A stretch of 33,237 bases of DNA, taken from SIG452 sp045656345 (GTDB lineage Bacteria > Bacillota > Clostridia > UMGS1840). Both the position numbers and the translations under genes were made by a program. Below, in pieces: positions 1-6,577 of the stretch. The stretch spans positions 1 through 33,237 of the forward strand of contig JAZOQZ010000056.1 in the NCBI GenBank assembly GCA_045656345.1, written 5' to 3'. Each line of letters starts with the position of its first letter. Position 1 is the first letter of the stretch. The notes beneath the pieces are model-generated. The model saw only the letters and a program-made list of their open reading frames with translations, was not told the origin of the DNA and did not search any database.

Positions 1-141
1 GTGTGTATCTGTGCAGGTGTTGCGTGTGTGCGTGATGGCGTGCGTGCAGATGGTGCAGGTAATGCCAGAGCAGGGCGGGCAGGTGTTCGGTGTGTTCCTG
101 TGCGTGTGGGTGTGGGTGTTATCGTGTGTGTCCGTGTTTGA
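1..141 (+). other. GT-rich open tract at the left edge, possible end of a gene
   Basis: The first 141 bases are strongly G/T-rich on the plus strand. Frame 1 is open from base 1 to TGA at 139-141, and frame 2 is open to TGA at 143-145. The reverse strand is also open here and would encode a Thr/Pro/His-rich protein, so composition does not decide the strand. A weak terminator-like hairpin at 194-212 would fit a plus-strand gene ending here. No family recognised. Confidence 0.25.
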
Positions 142-161
142 GTGATTGCAGCAGTGTCAGA

Positions 162-212
162 AACGAATCGCAAAACGAATCGAAAACCGCCCAAAATCGA
201 ATCGATTTTTTA
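162..212 (+). terminator. CGAATCG repeats and weak terminator-like hairpin
   Basis: The motif AACGAATCG occurs at 162-170 and 174-182, and ATCGAATCG at 196-204. The last copy forms a short hairpin, AAATC / GATTT around a 5-base loop, followed by a run of T. It could end a transcript entering from the left, but the stem is short. The rest of the interval up to the promoter at 264 shows nothing else. Confidence 0.35.
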
Positions 213-263
213 ATCACAAAAACCGCTACAAACCGCAGAAATCCGCCACTTTTCAACAACAAC

Positions 264-293
264 TTGACAATAGTGTCTTTATTGTGGTATACT
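264..293 (+). promoter_or_regulatory. sigma70-type promoter of the left arm
   Basis: TTGACA at 264-269 and TATACT at 288-293 are separated by 18 bp. It lies just upstream of the first left-arm gene, which has a good AAGGAG site at 311-316. The -10 box overlaps GTATAC (287-292), the core of the motif repeated in the control region at 26984-27119, so it may be regulated by the same protein. Confidence 0.8.
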
Positions 294-325
294 TGAAACA
301 TCAACAGAACAAGGAGTCAAAAAAA

Positions 326-529
326 ATGATTTTTTATTGTATAGATTTTAACAACTACTTTCAGACAGGCACAGTCCGAGAACTGGAACTTAAAAAGACA
401 GACCCACGAATCAGACGGGACGGGGTGGGTTGTTATATTTTCCACGATGACAAGTTAGGATTGAGCCGTGTATTATACACAAATAAAAGAAAGGCAGAAT
501 ATGTCTTGTTATTGCGAGAACAGGACTAA
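326..529 (+). CDS. Small unknown protein, first gene of the left arm
   Basis: A 67-residue protein. The ATG at 326 is chosen because AAGGAG (311-316) lies 9 bases upstream; a longer frame starting at 146 would begin before the promoter. The protein is mixed charged with several aromatic residues and ends in a charged helix. There is no signal peptide or membrane segment and no family is recognised. Its place directly behind the strong promoter suggests early, high expression, as for phage host-takeover genes; that is inference only. Confidence 0.8.
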   Translation: MIFYCIDFNNYFQTGTVRELELKKTDPRIRRDGVGCYIFHDDKLGLSRVLYTNKRKAEYVLLLREQD

Positions 530-542
530 ACAGGGGGACACA

Positions 543-680
543 ATGAACACACAAGCAATACTAGACACAACCGCCCGCCTTGCACAGATTGCCCAGCAAT
601 TCGCAAACATAGCAAGCGGACACCCAGAATACAACCAGCACGGGAACGCCTGGAAAATACCAACCGACTGGACACTATAA
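543..680 (+). CDS. Small unknown protein
   Basis: 45 residues, starting at the ATG at 543 behind a GGGGGAC ribosome-binding site. The N-terminal half looks like an amphipathic Ala/Gln-rich helix and the C-terminal half is Trp/Pro-containing. The gene lies 13 bp after the previous stop, so it belongs to the same transcript. No function can be assigned. Confidence 0.65.
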   Translation: MNTQAILDTTARLAQIAQQFANIASGHPEYNQHGNAWKIPTDWTL

Positions 681-717
681 ACACACACAAACAATACAAA
701 CCAAAGGACAAAACACT

Positions 718-1227
718 ATGAAAAACATCTTAAACAATATCAACTTGAAACAAATCATAAAAGACCACATCACAGACAACGGCGGGCAGGTTATACAGTC
801 CGAGAACTGGATTGACCTTGACTATACCCACACGGGCAATACATACAACCAGAACGCCCCAATCGTGATTCAAGTAAAAGTTATTGAAGCACAGAACCCA
901 GACCAGACAACCGCCTTTATCACTTTTCACAACGGGGGCGACCCACGGGGCAACTATGAAAACGACACTTATATCATACAGGGCGAATTTATTTATGATA
1001 CATCTGTACAGGTATACAGCGGGGAACAAGGGCGAATTGTTTACGACTGGAACACAGGGGAAACAACATACACCACAGACGACCAGGGCGAACAGTGGAC
1101 GATTGACCCAATGAACGGCACAATTTACCACACAGACGGCGACCAGCCCGCACCCCTGGACACATTGACCGCCATTGTGAACGCCATCTATGATATAGAA
1201 CTATCAGATTTTACAGTTGAAGAATAA
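718..1227 (+). CDS. Acidic unknown protein
   Basis: 169 residues, clearly acidic, rich in Asp, Glu, Asn, Gln, Thr and Tyr with few basic residues; no Cys motif or membrane segment. An AAAGGAC site (703-709) precedes the ATG. The 15-bp phrase TACAAACCAAAGGAC at 695-709 is repeated exactly at 2347-2361 before another gene, so the translation-start region itself is duplicated. Overall acidity would fit a DNA-mimic or inhibitor protein, but nothing in the sequence proves this. Confidence 0.8.
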   Translation: MKNILNNINLKQIIKDHITDNGGQVIQSENWIDLDYTHTGNTYNQNAPIVIQVKVIEAQNPDQTTAFITFHNGGDPRGNYENDTYIIQGEFIYDTSVQVYSGEQGRIVYDWNTGETTYTTDDQGEQWTIDPMNGTIYHTDGDQPAPLDTLTAIVNAIYDIELSDFTVEE

Positions 1228-1240
1228 AACGGGGGACAAT

Positions 1241-1366
1241 ATGAAATACAAGGAACATCTACAAACAATACTTGCAATCATAAACGACTACAACACACCA
1301 GCACACAGCCGAATCGCAAGAGTGCAAATATACACCCAAAAGCACGGGCTAAACGGTACAAAATAA
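1241..1366 (+). CDS. Small unknown protein
   Basis: 41 residues with a GGGGGAC ribosome-binding site 6-12 bases before the ATG. The peptide is basic with predicted helical character and has no recognised family. It lies 13 bp after the preceding stop in the same operon. Confidence 0.6.
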   Translation: MKYKEHLQTILAIINDYNTPAHSRIARVQIYTQKHGLNGTK

Positions 1367-1378
1367 AAAGGGTTGAAT

Positions 1379-1423
1379 ATGATACAAATCACAGACCACA
1401 ACACAAAGGAAAGAAAACTATGA
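1379..1423 (+). CDS. 14-codon leader-type reading frame
   Basis: A 14-residue frame begins at ATG 1379, 5-6 bases after AAAAGGG, and its TGA stop (1421-1423) overlaps the ATG of the next gene (1420) as ATGA. The arrangement suggests translational coupling: ribosomes ending here could restart on the next gene, whose own upstream AAAGGA (1406-1411) also serves as a ribosome-binding site. The peptide itself may have no function. Confidence 0.4.
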   Translation: MIQITDHNTKERKL

Positions 1424-1977
1424 CATCATACGAACAGCAGAGAAAAGACAACGCACTACAAGCACAAGCCCGAGCGATACACAACATAGCAACGGCGAGC
1501 GAATACATCAAGCGGGGATACTTTCTAGCCGCACATACAGCACTACAACACGCAAGCGGGCAACTTTTCCAGGCAGAACAAAACGAACCAGCCACAGAAC
1601 GACAAGCGGAAACGCCATACAACGCAGAGCGACACCGCCAAGCCCTAGCAATAGCAACCGAGCAAGCAAAGCAAGACCGAGCAGGCGGGGACGACCTAGA
1701 CCCCGAGAGAGTGGAAACAATCGCAGACCTAAGAGAACGAATCAAGGCAGGCGACCCCACCGCCAGGGAACTAGTCAACGACCTAATCGCAGATTGCCCG
1801 ACACAATGCACCGCCTGGATTCAACGGGAAGATTTAGACCGATGGACAGCGGACGACTACACACCAGAGCAACAAGACGAACTGTGGGAAATGCTAAAAA
1901 CCGCCGACATTTTAGACCTTGACGGGGAAATTCGCAACATTTGCGAGATATACGACACCGAGCAGGGGGCGGAATAA
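1420..1977 (+). CDS. Unknown acidic helical protein
   Basis: 185 residues, predicted mainly alpha-helical and rich in Ala, Glu, Gln, Arg and Asp, with an acidic C-terminal third. No zinc ligands, membrane segments or catalytic motifs are evident. AAAGGA lies 9 bases upstream of the ATG. The stop is followed immediately by the ATG of the next gene (TAA then ATG at 1978). Confidence 0.8.
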   Translation: MTSYEQQRKDNALQAQARAIHNIATASEYIKRGYFLAAHTALQHASGQLFQAEQNEPATERQAETPYNAERHRQALAIATEQAKQDRAGGDDLDPERVETIADLRERIKAGDPTARELVNDLIADCPTQCTAWIQREDLDRWTADDYTPEQQDELWEMLKTADILDLDGEIRNICEIYDTEQGAE

Positions 1978-2109
1978 ATGCAACTAGTGAAAATCACACG
2001 CACCCACGCAACATACACCAAGGGCGGGCGGATTCTATGCGAACCCATAGACCGCCAAGCCCAGGCGATTTTGCAGTGGTACACGCACCACATACCAGCG
2101 AACCAATAA
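1978..2109 (+). CDS. Small unknown protein
   Basis: 43 residues, starting directly after the stop of the previous gene; the GGGGGCGG of the preceding coding region (1965-1972) acts as ribosome-binding site. Basic with a Trp/His-containing C-terminus. No family recognised; translational coupling is likely. Confidence 0.65.
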   Translation: MQLVKITRTHATYTKGGRILCEPIDRQAQAILQWYTHHIPANQ

Positions 2110-2124
2110 CAAGGACAAACACCG

Positions 2125-2340
2125 ATGGACAAACAAACAATACAAGCGAGCAACTTTACCTTTCAAAACCGCACCACACGCACGGGGCGAACCTACCATA
2201 TAGCAATACACCGCACCCGCCCAAAGTGGTACAGAGTAAAAAAGACACGCAAGGGGGAATTGTTTATCACAGAAAACAACACGAACTATCACTTGTGGAC
2301 ACTAGGGCACCCAATGACACAAGCAGATTTTATAAACTAA
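2125..2340 (+). CDS. Small basic unknown protein
   Basis: 71 residues, strongly basic, with a mix of Arg/Lys and aromatic residues suggesting a small beta-rich nucleic-acid-binding fold. AAGGAC lies about 8 bases before the ATG. The start codon is embedded in the over-represented left-arm motif CGATGGAC (2123-2130). No family recognised. Confidence 0.75.
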   Translation: MDKQTIQASNFTFQNRTTRTGRTYHIAIHRTRPKWYRVKKTRKGELFITENNTNYHLWTLGHPMTQADFIN

Positions 2341-2369
2341 CCGATGTACAAACCAAAGGACGGCACACA

Positions 2370-2714
2370 ATGCAAGACACACATAAAAACTTTTTCAAAA
2401 TTATGGAAATTGCCCAGAAATGGCATAATGCGAATATGACAGGGCGGACGATGGACGAACAGACCGCAAAGGCGGACGGACTGGAAATCTTAAACCTAGC
2501 AAGGGAAATCATAAACCAGAACGACACAGACCGCACGATTGAAACCGCCAGTTTAGATTCGCAATTTGACCTTGTAAATCTGATTGCAGATAATGCACTG
2601 GACTATCTGCCCGATGGACAGGCAAAGCCAGATTTGAATTATAGTGAAATATCTGCCAACAACAGCAAAGAAATCTATGAACTGTGCGAAAAAGTTGCAC
2701 TGTGGACACGATAA
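2370..2714 (+). CDS. Unknown acidic helical protein
   Basis: 114 residues. The ATG at 2370 follows an AAAGGAC site at 2355-2361; the longer frame from 1941 overlaps two other good genes and is rejected. The protein is helical and acidic with several Asn/Asp-rich stretches. The upstream 15 bases duplicate those before the gene at 718. No function assigned. Confidence 0.75.
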   Translation: MQDTHKNFFKIMEIAQKWHNANMTGRTMDEQTAKADGLEILNLAREIINQNDTDRTIETASLDSQFDLVNLIADNALDYLPDGQAKPDLNYSEISANNSKEIYELCEKVALWTR

Positions 2715-2729
2715 ACAAAGGTGGAAACG

Positions 2730-3119
2730 ATGGACAAAACAAAAGTAAACTTATCTGTATGGTATGAAATATTTGACCCAGAAACACACGACTATATTGC
2801 AGACCGCCCAACATTTGAGCAAGCAAAAGAAATCGCAGGGGACAAGTATTGTGTGGATTTAATCATTGAACTAAACACAGACAACGGTTCTAATTTAATT
2901 GAATCAGACGACAGATTGTACACAGTACAAGTATACCCAGAATACAAACAGTATAGAACGCACGACTTGCAACCTGTGCTTTTAACTGGACTTGTACACA
3001 ATGCCAAAATGGAACAAGCAAAAGATATATTGGACTATCTGTTGCATCACAACAAAAACTATACAAAGACACAGTTGTTAAAACTGGACGAATTAAACAA
3101 CATTATACAGGGGGAATAA
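2730..3119 (+). CDS. Unknown protein
   Basis: 129 residues. I take the ATG at 2730 rather than the in-frame GTG at 2721, because AAAGGTGG (2717-2724) is correctly spaced only for the ATG. Mixed alpha/beta, acidic, rich in Tyr and Asp. No recognisable motif. The gene ends in GGGGGAA TAA, which also forms the ribosome-binding site of the next gene. Confidence 0.8.
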   Translation: MDKTKVNLSVWYEIFDPETHDYIADRPTFEQAKEIAGDKYCVDLIIELNTDNGSNLIESDDRLYTVQVYPEYKQYRTHDLQPVLLTGLVHNAKMEQAKDILDYLLHHNKNYTKTQLLKLDELNNIIQGE

Positions 3120-3317
3120 ATGAAAACACTATGGCAAATTATACTGTGCGTTATACTGGCACTTGTTGCCTATCATATAGGGTACTACGATGGGGGCAAA
3201 AAAGCGATGGAACTGATGGACAAACCAACAACCATTATACACGGTTGCACCACAGACCTTGACTGTGAATTGGCAGAGCGAGCAAACGAAATCTTTTATG
3301 AACTAGGGGGATTTTAA
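3120..3317 (+). CDS. Small single-pass membrane protein
   Basis: 65 residues. Residues about 4-22 form one hydrophobic membrane segment, followed by a Gly/Lys stretch and an acidic C-terminal domain with two Cys (about residues 43 and 49). It begins directly at the previous stop and overlaps the next ATG as TAATG. Candidates are a holin-like, superinfection-exclusion or membrane-anchored host-interaction protein; there is no neighbouring endolysin to support lysis. Confidence 0.75.
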   Translation: MKTLWQIILCVILALVAYHIGYYDGGKKAMELMDKPTTIIHGCTTDLDCELAERANEIFYELGGF

Positions 3318-3652
3318 TGCCATATAGATTTGAGCGGGAACATTGGCATATACCAAAGCAATATGACCGCCGCACTAAACTAACCGATGGACAACGACAA
3401 GAAATACAGCAGTTGTACACCAACGGGACAATATCTATTGGCGGACTGGCAAGGGCATACAATGTCAACAAACGGCTGATACAGTTTATCTTGTTTCCAG
3501 AACGACACGAACGCAATAAACAGTTGCGAGCCGAACGGGGCGGGTCAAAACGATACTATGTACCAGAAAAGAACCGACAGGCAATATCAACCTGCCGAAA
3601 ATACAAAAATATGATTTACAAAAAAACCAAAGGGACAAAAAATGAGATGTGA
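3317..3652 (+). CDS. Helix-turn-helix DNA-binding protein
   Basis: 111 residues, very basic. Residues about 22-55 read as a resolvase/Hin-type helix-turn-helix: a helix beginning LTDGQRQEI, a short turn, then IGGLARAYNVNKRLI as recognition helix. The C-terminal half is Arg/Lys-rich and probably contacts DNA or RNA. The gene starts on the previous stop (TAATG) and overlaps the next gene by 11 bp. It is a candidate for the protein that reads the GTATACA sites at 287, 5917-5948 and 26984-27119; this link is inference. Confidence 0.7.
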   Translation: MPYRFEREHWHIPKQYDRRTKLTDGQRQEIQQLYTNGTISIGGLARAYNVNKRLIQFILFPERHERNKQLRAERGGSKRYYVPEKNRQAISTCRKYKNMIYKKTKGTKNEM

Positions 3653-4031
3653 TTTTTGCGGACAGGAAACCGAAAAGAATTATTTTGTGGACAACTTGAC
3701 AATATTGTGCAAGAATTGTGCAGAACACAGCGGAATCATAGGGGGAAAGCAAGCGATGGACTATATCAAGAAAAAAGCAAAGGGGGCAGTTGCTATTGTA
3801 GCACTATTGGCGACACTGGGGACAGCACAGGGGGCACCAGGACACGGGGCAACACCAATACCCCGCCCGAACTATAATCATATCACAGAAACAGCCCGAC
3901 ACGCAGGCAAACACGCAAAGCGAGCAGAAACAATCGCAGTGATTGCAACATTTACAGCGGTACTGGCGGTTGTACTGGCGGTCAAGGCAAGCGAAAACAA
4001 TCCAGGACACATACAGATTGCGAGATTCTAA
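3642..4031 (+). CDS. Zinc-ribbon protein with two membrane segments
   Basis: 129 residues. The N-terminus carries C3-x2-C6 and C23-x2-C26, spaced and flanked like the zinc-binding domain of ClpX (CxFCG ... CxxC). It is followed by a hydrophobic segment at about residues 48-64 and a second one at about 95-114. A Pro/His-containing linker separates the two. A ClpX-like zinc module tethered to the membrane could recruit or decoy the host ClpXP adaptor system, but that is speculation. Starts inside the end of the HTH gene (11-bp overlap), so translation is coupled. Confidence 0.7.
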   Translation: MRCDFCGQETEKNYFVDNLTILCKNCAEHSGIIGGKQAMDYIKKKAKGAVAIVALLATLGTAQGAPGHGATPIPRPNYNHITETARHAGKHAKRAETIAVIATFTAVLAVVLAVKASENNPGHIQIARF

Positions 4032-4033
4032 CA

Positions 4034-4666
4034 ATGCCATACACACGACTACAACGACACACAGCACTAAAACGCAAGGGGGCACTACAACGCAAGGCGA
4101 ACAACCGAAACAACGCACAGCGGGCGATTATTTTGCGAACCACGCACTATAAAAAGTTTTGCGATGTTTGTTTTGAGTTTTATATTCGCTGGCGGGACAA
4201 CTGGACAGATGGCATAGACGGACGGAAATTCGCACAGGGCGATTATAAAAACTATCACGCCTGCCACTTTATACCACGTGCCGCACTTGCCACCAGATAC
4301 AATCCTATGAACTGCCACGGACAGTCAAGCGGACACAACTGGGCGGCTAGTCCAAACGCACACGCAAAGGTAAGATTCTGCTTTATGCGACAGTACAGGG
4401 ACTTTATGGAACGCACCTATGGGGCGGACAAAGTCAAGGAACTAGAACAACTGGGGCAACAGACCTGCAATCGTACACCGATGGACTGGCAGGCACTCGC
4501 ACTAGAACTATACGAACAGGCACGAAAAATCAACGCACAGGCACTTTCAAAGCGATTGGCTAGTGTGTATAGCACAGGACAGGAACAAGGAATCCTGGAC
4601 AAGATATTAAACGAAATGAAAGGGGGAACAAATGCCAGACAAAACCAGATTCAAGAAATGGCTTGA
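4034..4666 (+). CDS. NinG/Rap-like recombination protein
   Basis: 210 residues. The basic N-terminus (1-40) is followed by C43-x2-C46, then HACHFIPR (75-82), a basic residue run, and NCHGQSSGHN (93-102). This resembles the lambda NinG (Rap) pattern of zinc ligands plus an HNH-like core ending in an N-CHGQ element, and the spacing to the conserved Tyr/Leu-rich helix (KVKELEQL, about 133-140) also fits. NinG acts on Holliday junctions and stimulates phage recombination. The usual last Cys pair after CHGQ is replaced by Ser/His here, which is odd. It lies 2 bp after the preceding stop. Confidence 0.6.
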   Translation: MPYTRLQRHTALKRKGALQRKANNRNNAQRAIILRTTHYKKFCDVCFEFYIRWRDNWTDGIDGRKFAQGDYKNYHACHFIPRAALATRYNPMNCHGQSSGHNWAASPNAHAKVRFCFMRQYRDFMERTYGADKVKELEQLGQQTCNRTPMDWQALALELYEQARKINAQALSKRLASVYSTGQEQGILDKILNEMKGGTNARQNQIQEMA

Positions 4667-4976
4667 ATCACTAACACCCGAACAGCGGACGGAACGCAAA
4701 GAAAAATCTGTTGAATACTTGCGTAATTGGCGAGCACGAAAAAGGGGGTACAAAGACCACGCAGATTTTCTTGCCAATGCACCAGAGTGGGAACTTATAC
4801 GATGGGAAAGATTGAGTGATAGAGAAACAAAAAGAAAACAGAAAGCAGAGCCGATGGACACAGTTGCACACTACAAAGCAAAGAACCAAAGACCACCGTG
4901 GGAAATCGTTGGCTGGACACGGCAACAATACCACCGATGGCTGAAACGATTGGAGGCACAGTATGAACATAAATGA
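4632..4976 (+). CDS. Basic unknown protein
   Basis: 114 residues, rich in Arg, Lys and Trp, with a probable helical N-terminal half. It starts at the ATG at 4632 behind AGGGGGAAC (4620-4628) and overlaps the NinG-like gene by 35 bp in another frame, a long overlap but with the better ribosome-binding site. Charge and Trp content would suit nucleic-acid binding. No family recognised. Confidence 0.7.
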   Translation: MPDKTRFKKWLESLTPEQRTERKEKSVEYLRNWRARKRGYKDHADFLANAPEWELIRWERLSDRETKRKQKAEPMDTVAHYKAKNQRPPWEIVGWTRQQYHRWLKRLEAQYEHK

Positions 4977-5241
4977 TGCAGCATTTCAACTTGTCTGCGA
5001 GAATATGCAGGAAACACTTGTAAATAACAAAAAGATATTTGCAAAGTGGAAACTGGGAATCCCGATGGGCAGTTTTGCAACCAAACTGATGGAGGCGTGG
5101 GAACACGCAGATGGCGAAAACCAAAGACGGCTGGCGATGGCATACCCACAGATTGCGAACGCAATCATAGAGTGGCAGGGCTTTCCAAAGGACAAACAAC
5201 GCACAAAATATCTTAAAAACTTATTGAACTTAAAGGACTAA
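4963..5241 (+). CDS. Small unknown protein
   Basis: 92 residues, predicted helical, near-neutral, with a basic C-terminal tail. It overlaps the preceding gene by 14 bp; GGAGG (4951-4955) is the ribosome-binding site. No domain recognised. Confidence 0.7.
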   Translation: MNINDAAFQLVCENMQETLVNNKKIFAKWKLGIPMGSFATKLMEAWEHADGENQRRLAMAYPQIANAIIEWQGFPKDKQRTKYLKNLLNLKD

Positions 5242-5243
5242 AA

Positions 5244-5891
5244 ATGTTTGACAATAAAAAACTTACCGTGATGGCATACGCACAACGCCACACCATATTT
5301 AATTACTTATCACCAGACCCATTGTACATAGTGGAACAACTGGGGTATTTCAATCAAATCAAACACCTGGGTTTTGCTGGGGACAAAATCATAGTTTTAT
5401 CAAATTTTGAATACTGTGAATATGTTATTACCAGTGTAGAAAAAGATGTTGTTATCAAACAAATAACACCAGTTATTGCACTGACAAACAAACCGTGCGA
5501 ACTTGAACCAGTGGCAACCCCACAAGCCCCACAAGCCCCCCAAGCAACCCTACAACCTATCAAAGAGAACTTGGCAACCATTATTGCGTGGCATACAGAA
5601 ACTTTCCCGCACGCAACATACGATGGACAAATCAAAAAATTTGAAGAAGAAATGGAAGAATACTTGTCCGCAAACACACAACAAGACAGGTTAGAAGAAT
5701 TGGCGGACTTGATAATTGTATGCTGCGGCATCGCAAGATTCAGCACAACCGATGGACTGCGACACATAGCACAACTGCCGTTCAACTTTACAAGGCAAGA
5801 AATAGACGATGCTGTGCAGGCAAAAATGATTAAAAACCGCCAACGCAAATGGACAAAGGGCGATGGACAATACAGACACGTGGAAAACTAA
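5244..5891 (+). CDS. MazG-like nucleotide pyrophosphohydrolase with N-terminal extension
   Basis: 215 residues in two parts. Residues 1-88 form an unrecognised domain, followed by a Pro/Ala/Gln linker (about 90-105). Residues 106-215 look like an all-alpha MazG-type NTP pyrophosphohydrolase: KFEEEMEEY (132-140) supplies the EExxE metal-binding helix and EELAD (151-155) the ExxD helix. The C-terminal end (NRQRKW ... YRHVE) resembles phage dATP/dGTP pyrophosphohydrolases. Such enzymes hydrolyse (d)NTPs to monophosphates and PPi, adjusting the pool or removing modified or alarmone nucleotides. No partner such as PurZ is visible. It is the last gene before the GTATACA pair and ends the GATC-free region. 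Confidence 0.7.
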   Translation: MFDNKKLTVMAYAQRHTIFNYLSPDPLYIVEQLGYFNQIKHLGFAGDKIIVLSNFEYCEYVITSVEKDVVIKQITPVIALTNKPCELEPVATPQAPQAPQATLQPIKENLATIIAWHTETFPHATYDGQIKKFEEEMEEYLSANTQQDRLEELADLIIVCCGIARFSTTDGLRHIAQLPFNFTRQEIDDAVQAKMIKNRQRKWTKGDGQYRHVEN

Positions 5892-5916
5892 CACTTTTTC
5901 AACGGAAAAACCGCAA

Positions 5917-5948
5917 AAAGTATACAGTTTTTCAAGGGAAAGTATACA
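5917..5948. promoter_or_regulatory. Two AAAGTATACA direct repeats in front of the second left-arm gene group
   Basis: AAAGTATACA occurs at 5917-5926 and 5939-5948, centre to centre 22 bp, about two helical turns. The core GTATACA is identical to the repeat unit at 26984-27119. TACAAT at 5945-5950 could be a -10 box but no good -35 is visible. The site lies in the 81-bp gap between genes at 5891 and 5973, the largest gap in the left arm after the first promoter. Likely an operator or a regulated promoter. Confidence 0.5.
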
Positions 5949-5972
5949 ATAACAAAGAAAGGAGTACACAAT

Positions 5973-6206
5973 ATGCCAGTAATAATTATACCAAAGCACT
6001 GCCCACCACCAACTTTTCAAACCAAAAAAGAGGCACTGCGTTTCTTAAAAGAAAAAGACCTGCCGATGGATCTGTACGACATAAAGTTTATGTACAACGA
6101 ACAACGCAGCAAATACGCATCTTCATACACAGAGGCACATAAAAAAGCATCACGCAGACACTGGCGTGAAAAGCACGGACAAGGCAACTGGTACAAAAAG
6201 GATTGA
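5973..6206 (+). CDS. Small basic unknown protein
   Basis: 77 residues, basic, with a Lys/Arg/His-rich C-terminus. AAAGGAG (5958-5964) precedes the ATG by 8 bases, one of the few near-consensus ribosome-binding sites in the left arm, in keeping with a fresh transcription unit. Residues 10-40 look like a small helix-strand unit. No family recognised. Confidence 0.75.
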   Translation: MPVIIIPKHCPPPTFQTKKEALRFLKEKDLPMDLYDIKFMYNEQRSKYASSYTEAHKKASRRHWREKHGQGNWYKKD

Positions 6207-6208
6207 AT

Positions 6209-6577
6209 ATGATAGAGATCCGCATCAAGATCACAAAAGATTTCCCCGCCTGCTGTTCAACGCACGTGTACACAGATCCTGTTGCTGCAATCCTAGGTTT
6301 ATCACACACACTTGGTATTGCCACAGAATTTCTAAAAACAACAAAAAAAACCAAACAGAGCAGAGAGCAGGTCAACCTAGATCCACGATCAGACATTTCA
6401 AAAGCGTGGCATCAAGTTCTTGAAGATGCACGAACTAGAAAGCAAGATCTGGCAATCACACGAAAAGCGTTGGAGGAAATAGCAAAAGAACACACAGGCA
6501 CAGACGGCAAACTGTATGCGTGTTCCTTTACCGCACAACAAGCCCTTGAACTGATAGAACATAAGGAAAGCAAATGA
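6209..6577 (+). CDS. Unknown protein
   Basis: 122 residues. The ATG at 6209 is preferred to an in-frame TTG at 6203 since AAAAAGGA (6194-6201) is correctly spaced for it. Predicted strand-helix N-terminus, then helices; the C-terminal segment (ALEEI ... ALELIEHKESK) resembles the end of the next two genes (TLEQIKHKEQK), pointing to a repeated helical tail motif. Overlaps the next gene as ATGA. Contains several GATC sites, unlike genes upstream of 6.0 kb. Confidence 0.75.
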   Translation: MIEIRIKITKDFPACCSTHVYTDPVAAILGLSHTLGIATEFLKTTKKTKQSREQVNLDPRSDISKAWHQVLEDARTRKQDLAITRKALEEIAKEHTGTDGKLYACSFTAQQALELIEHKESK

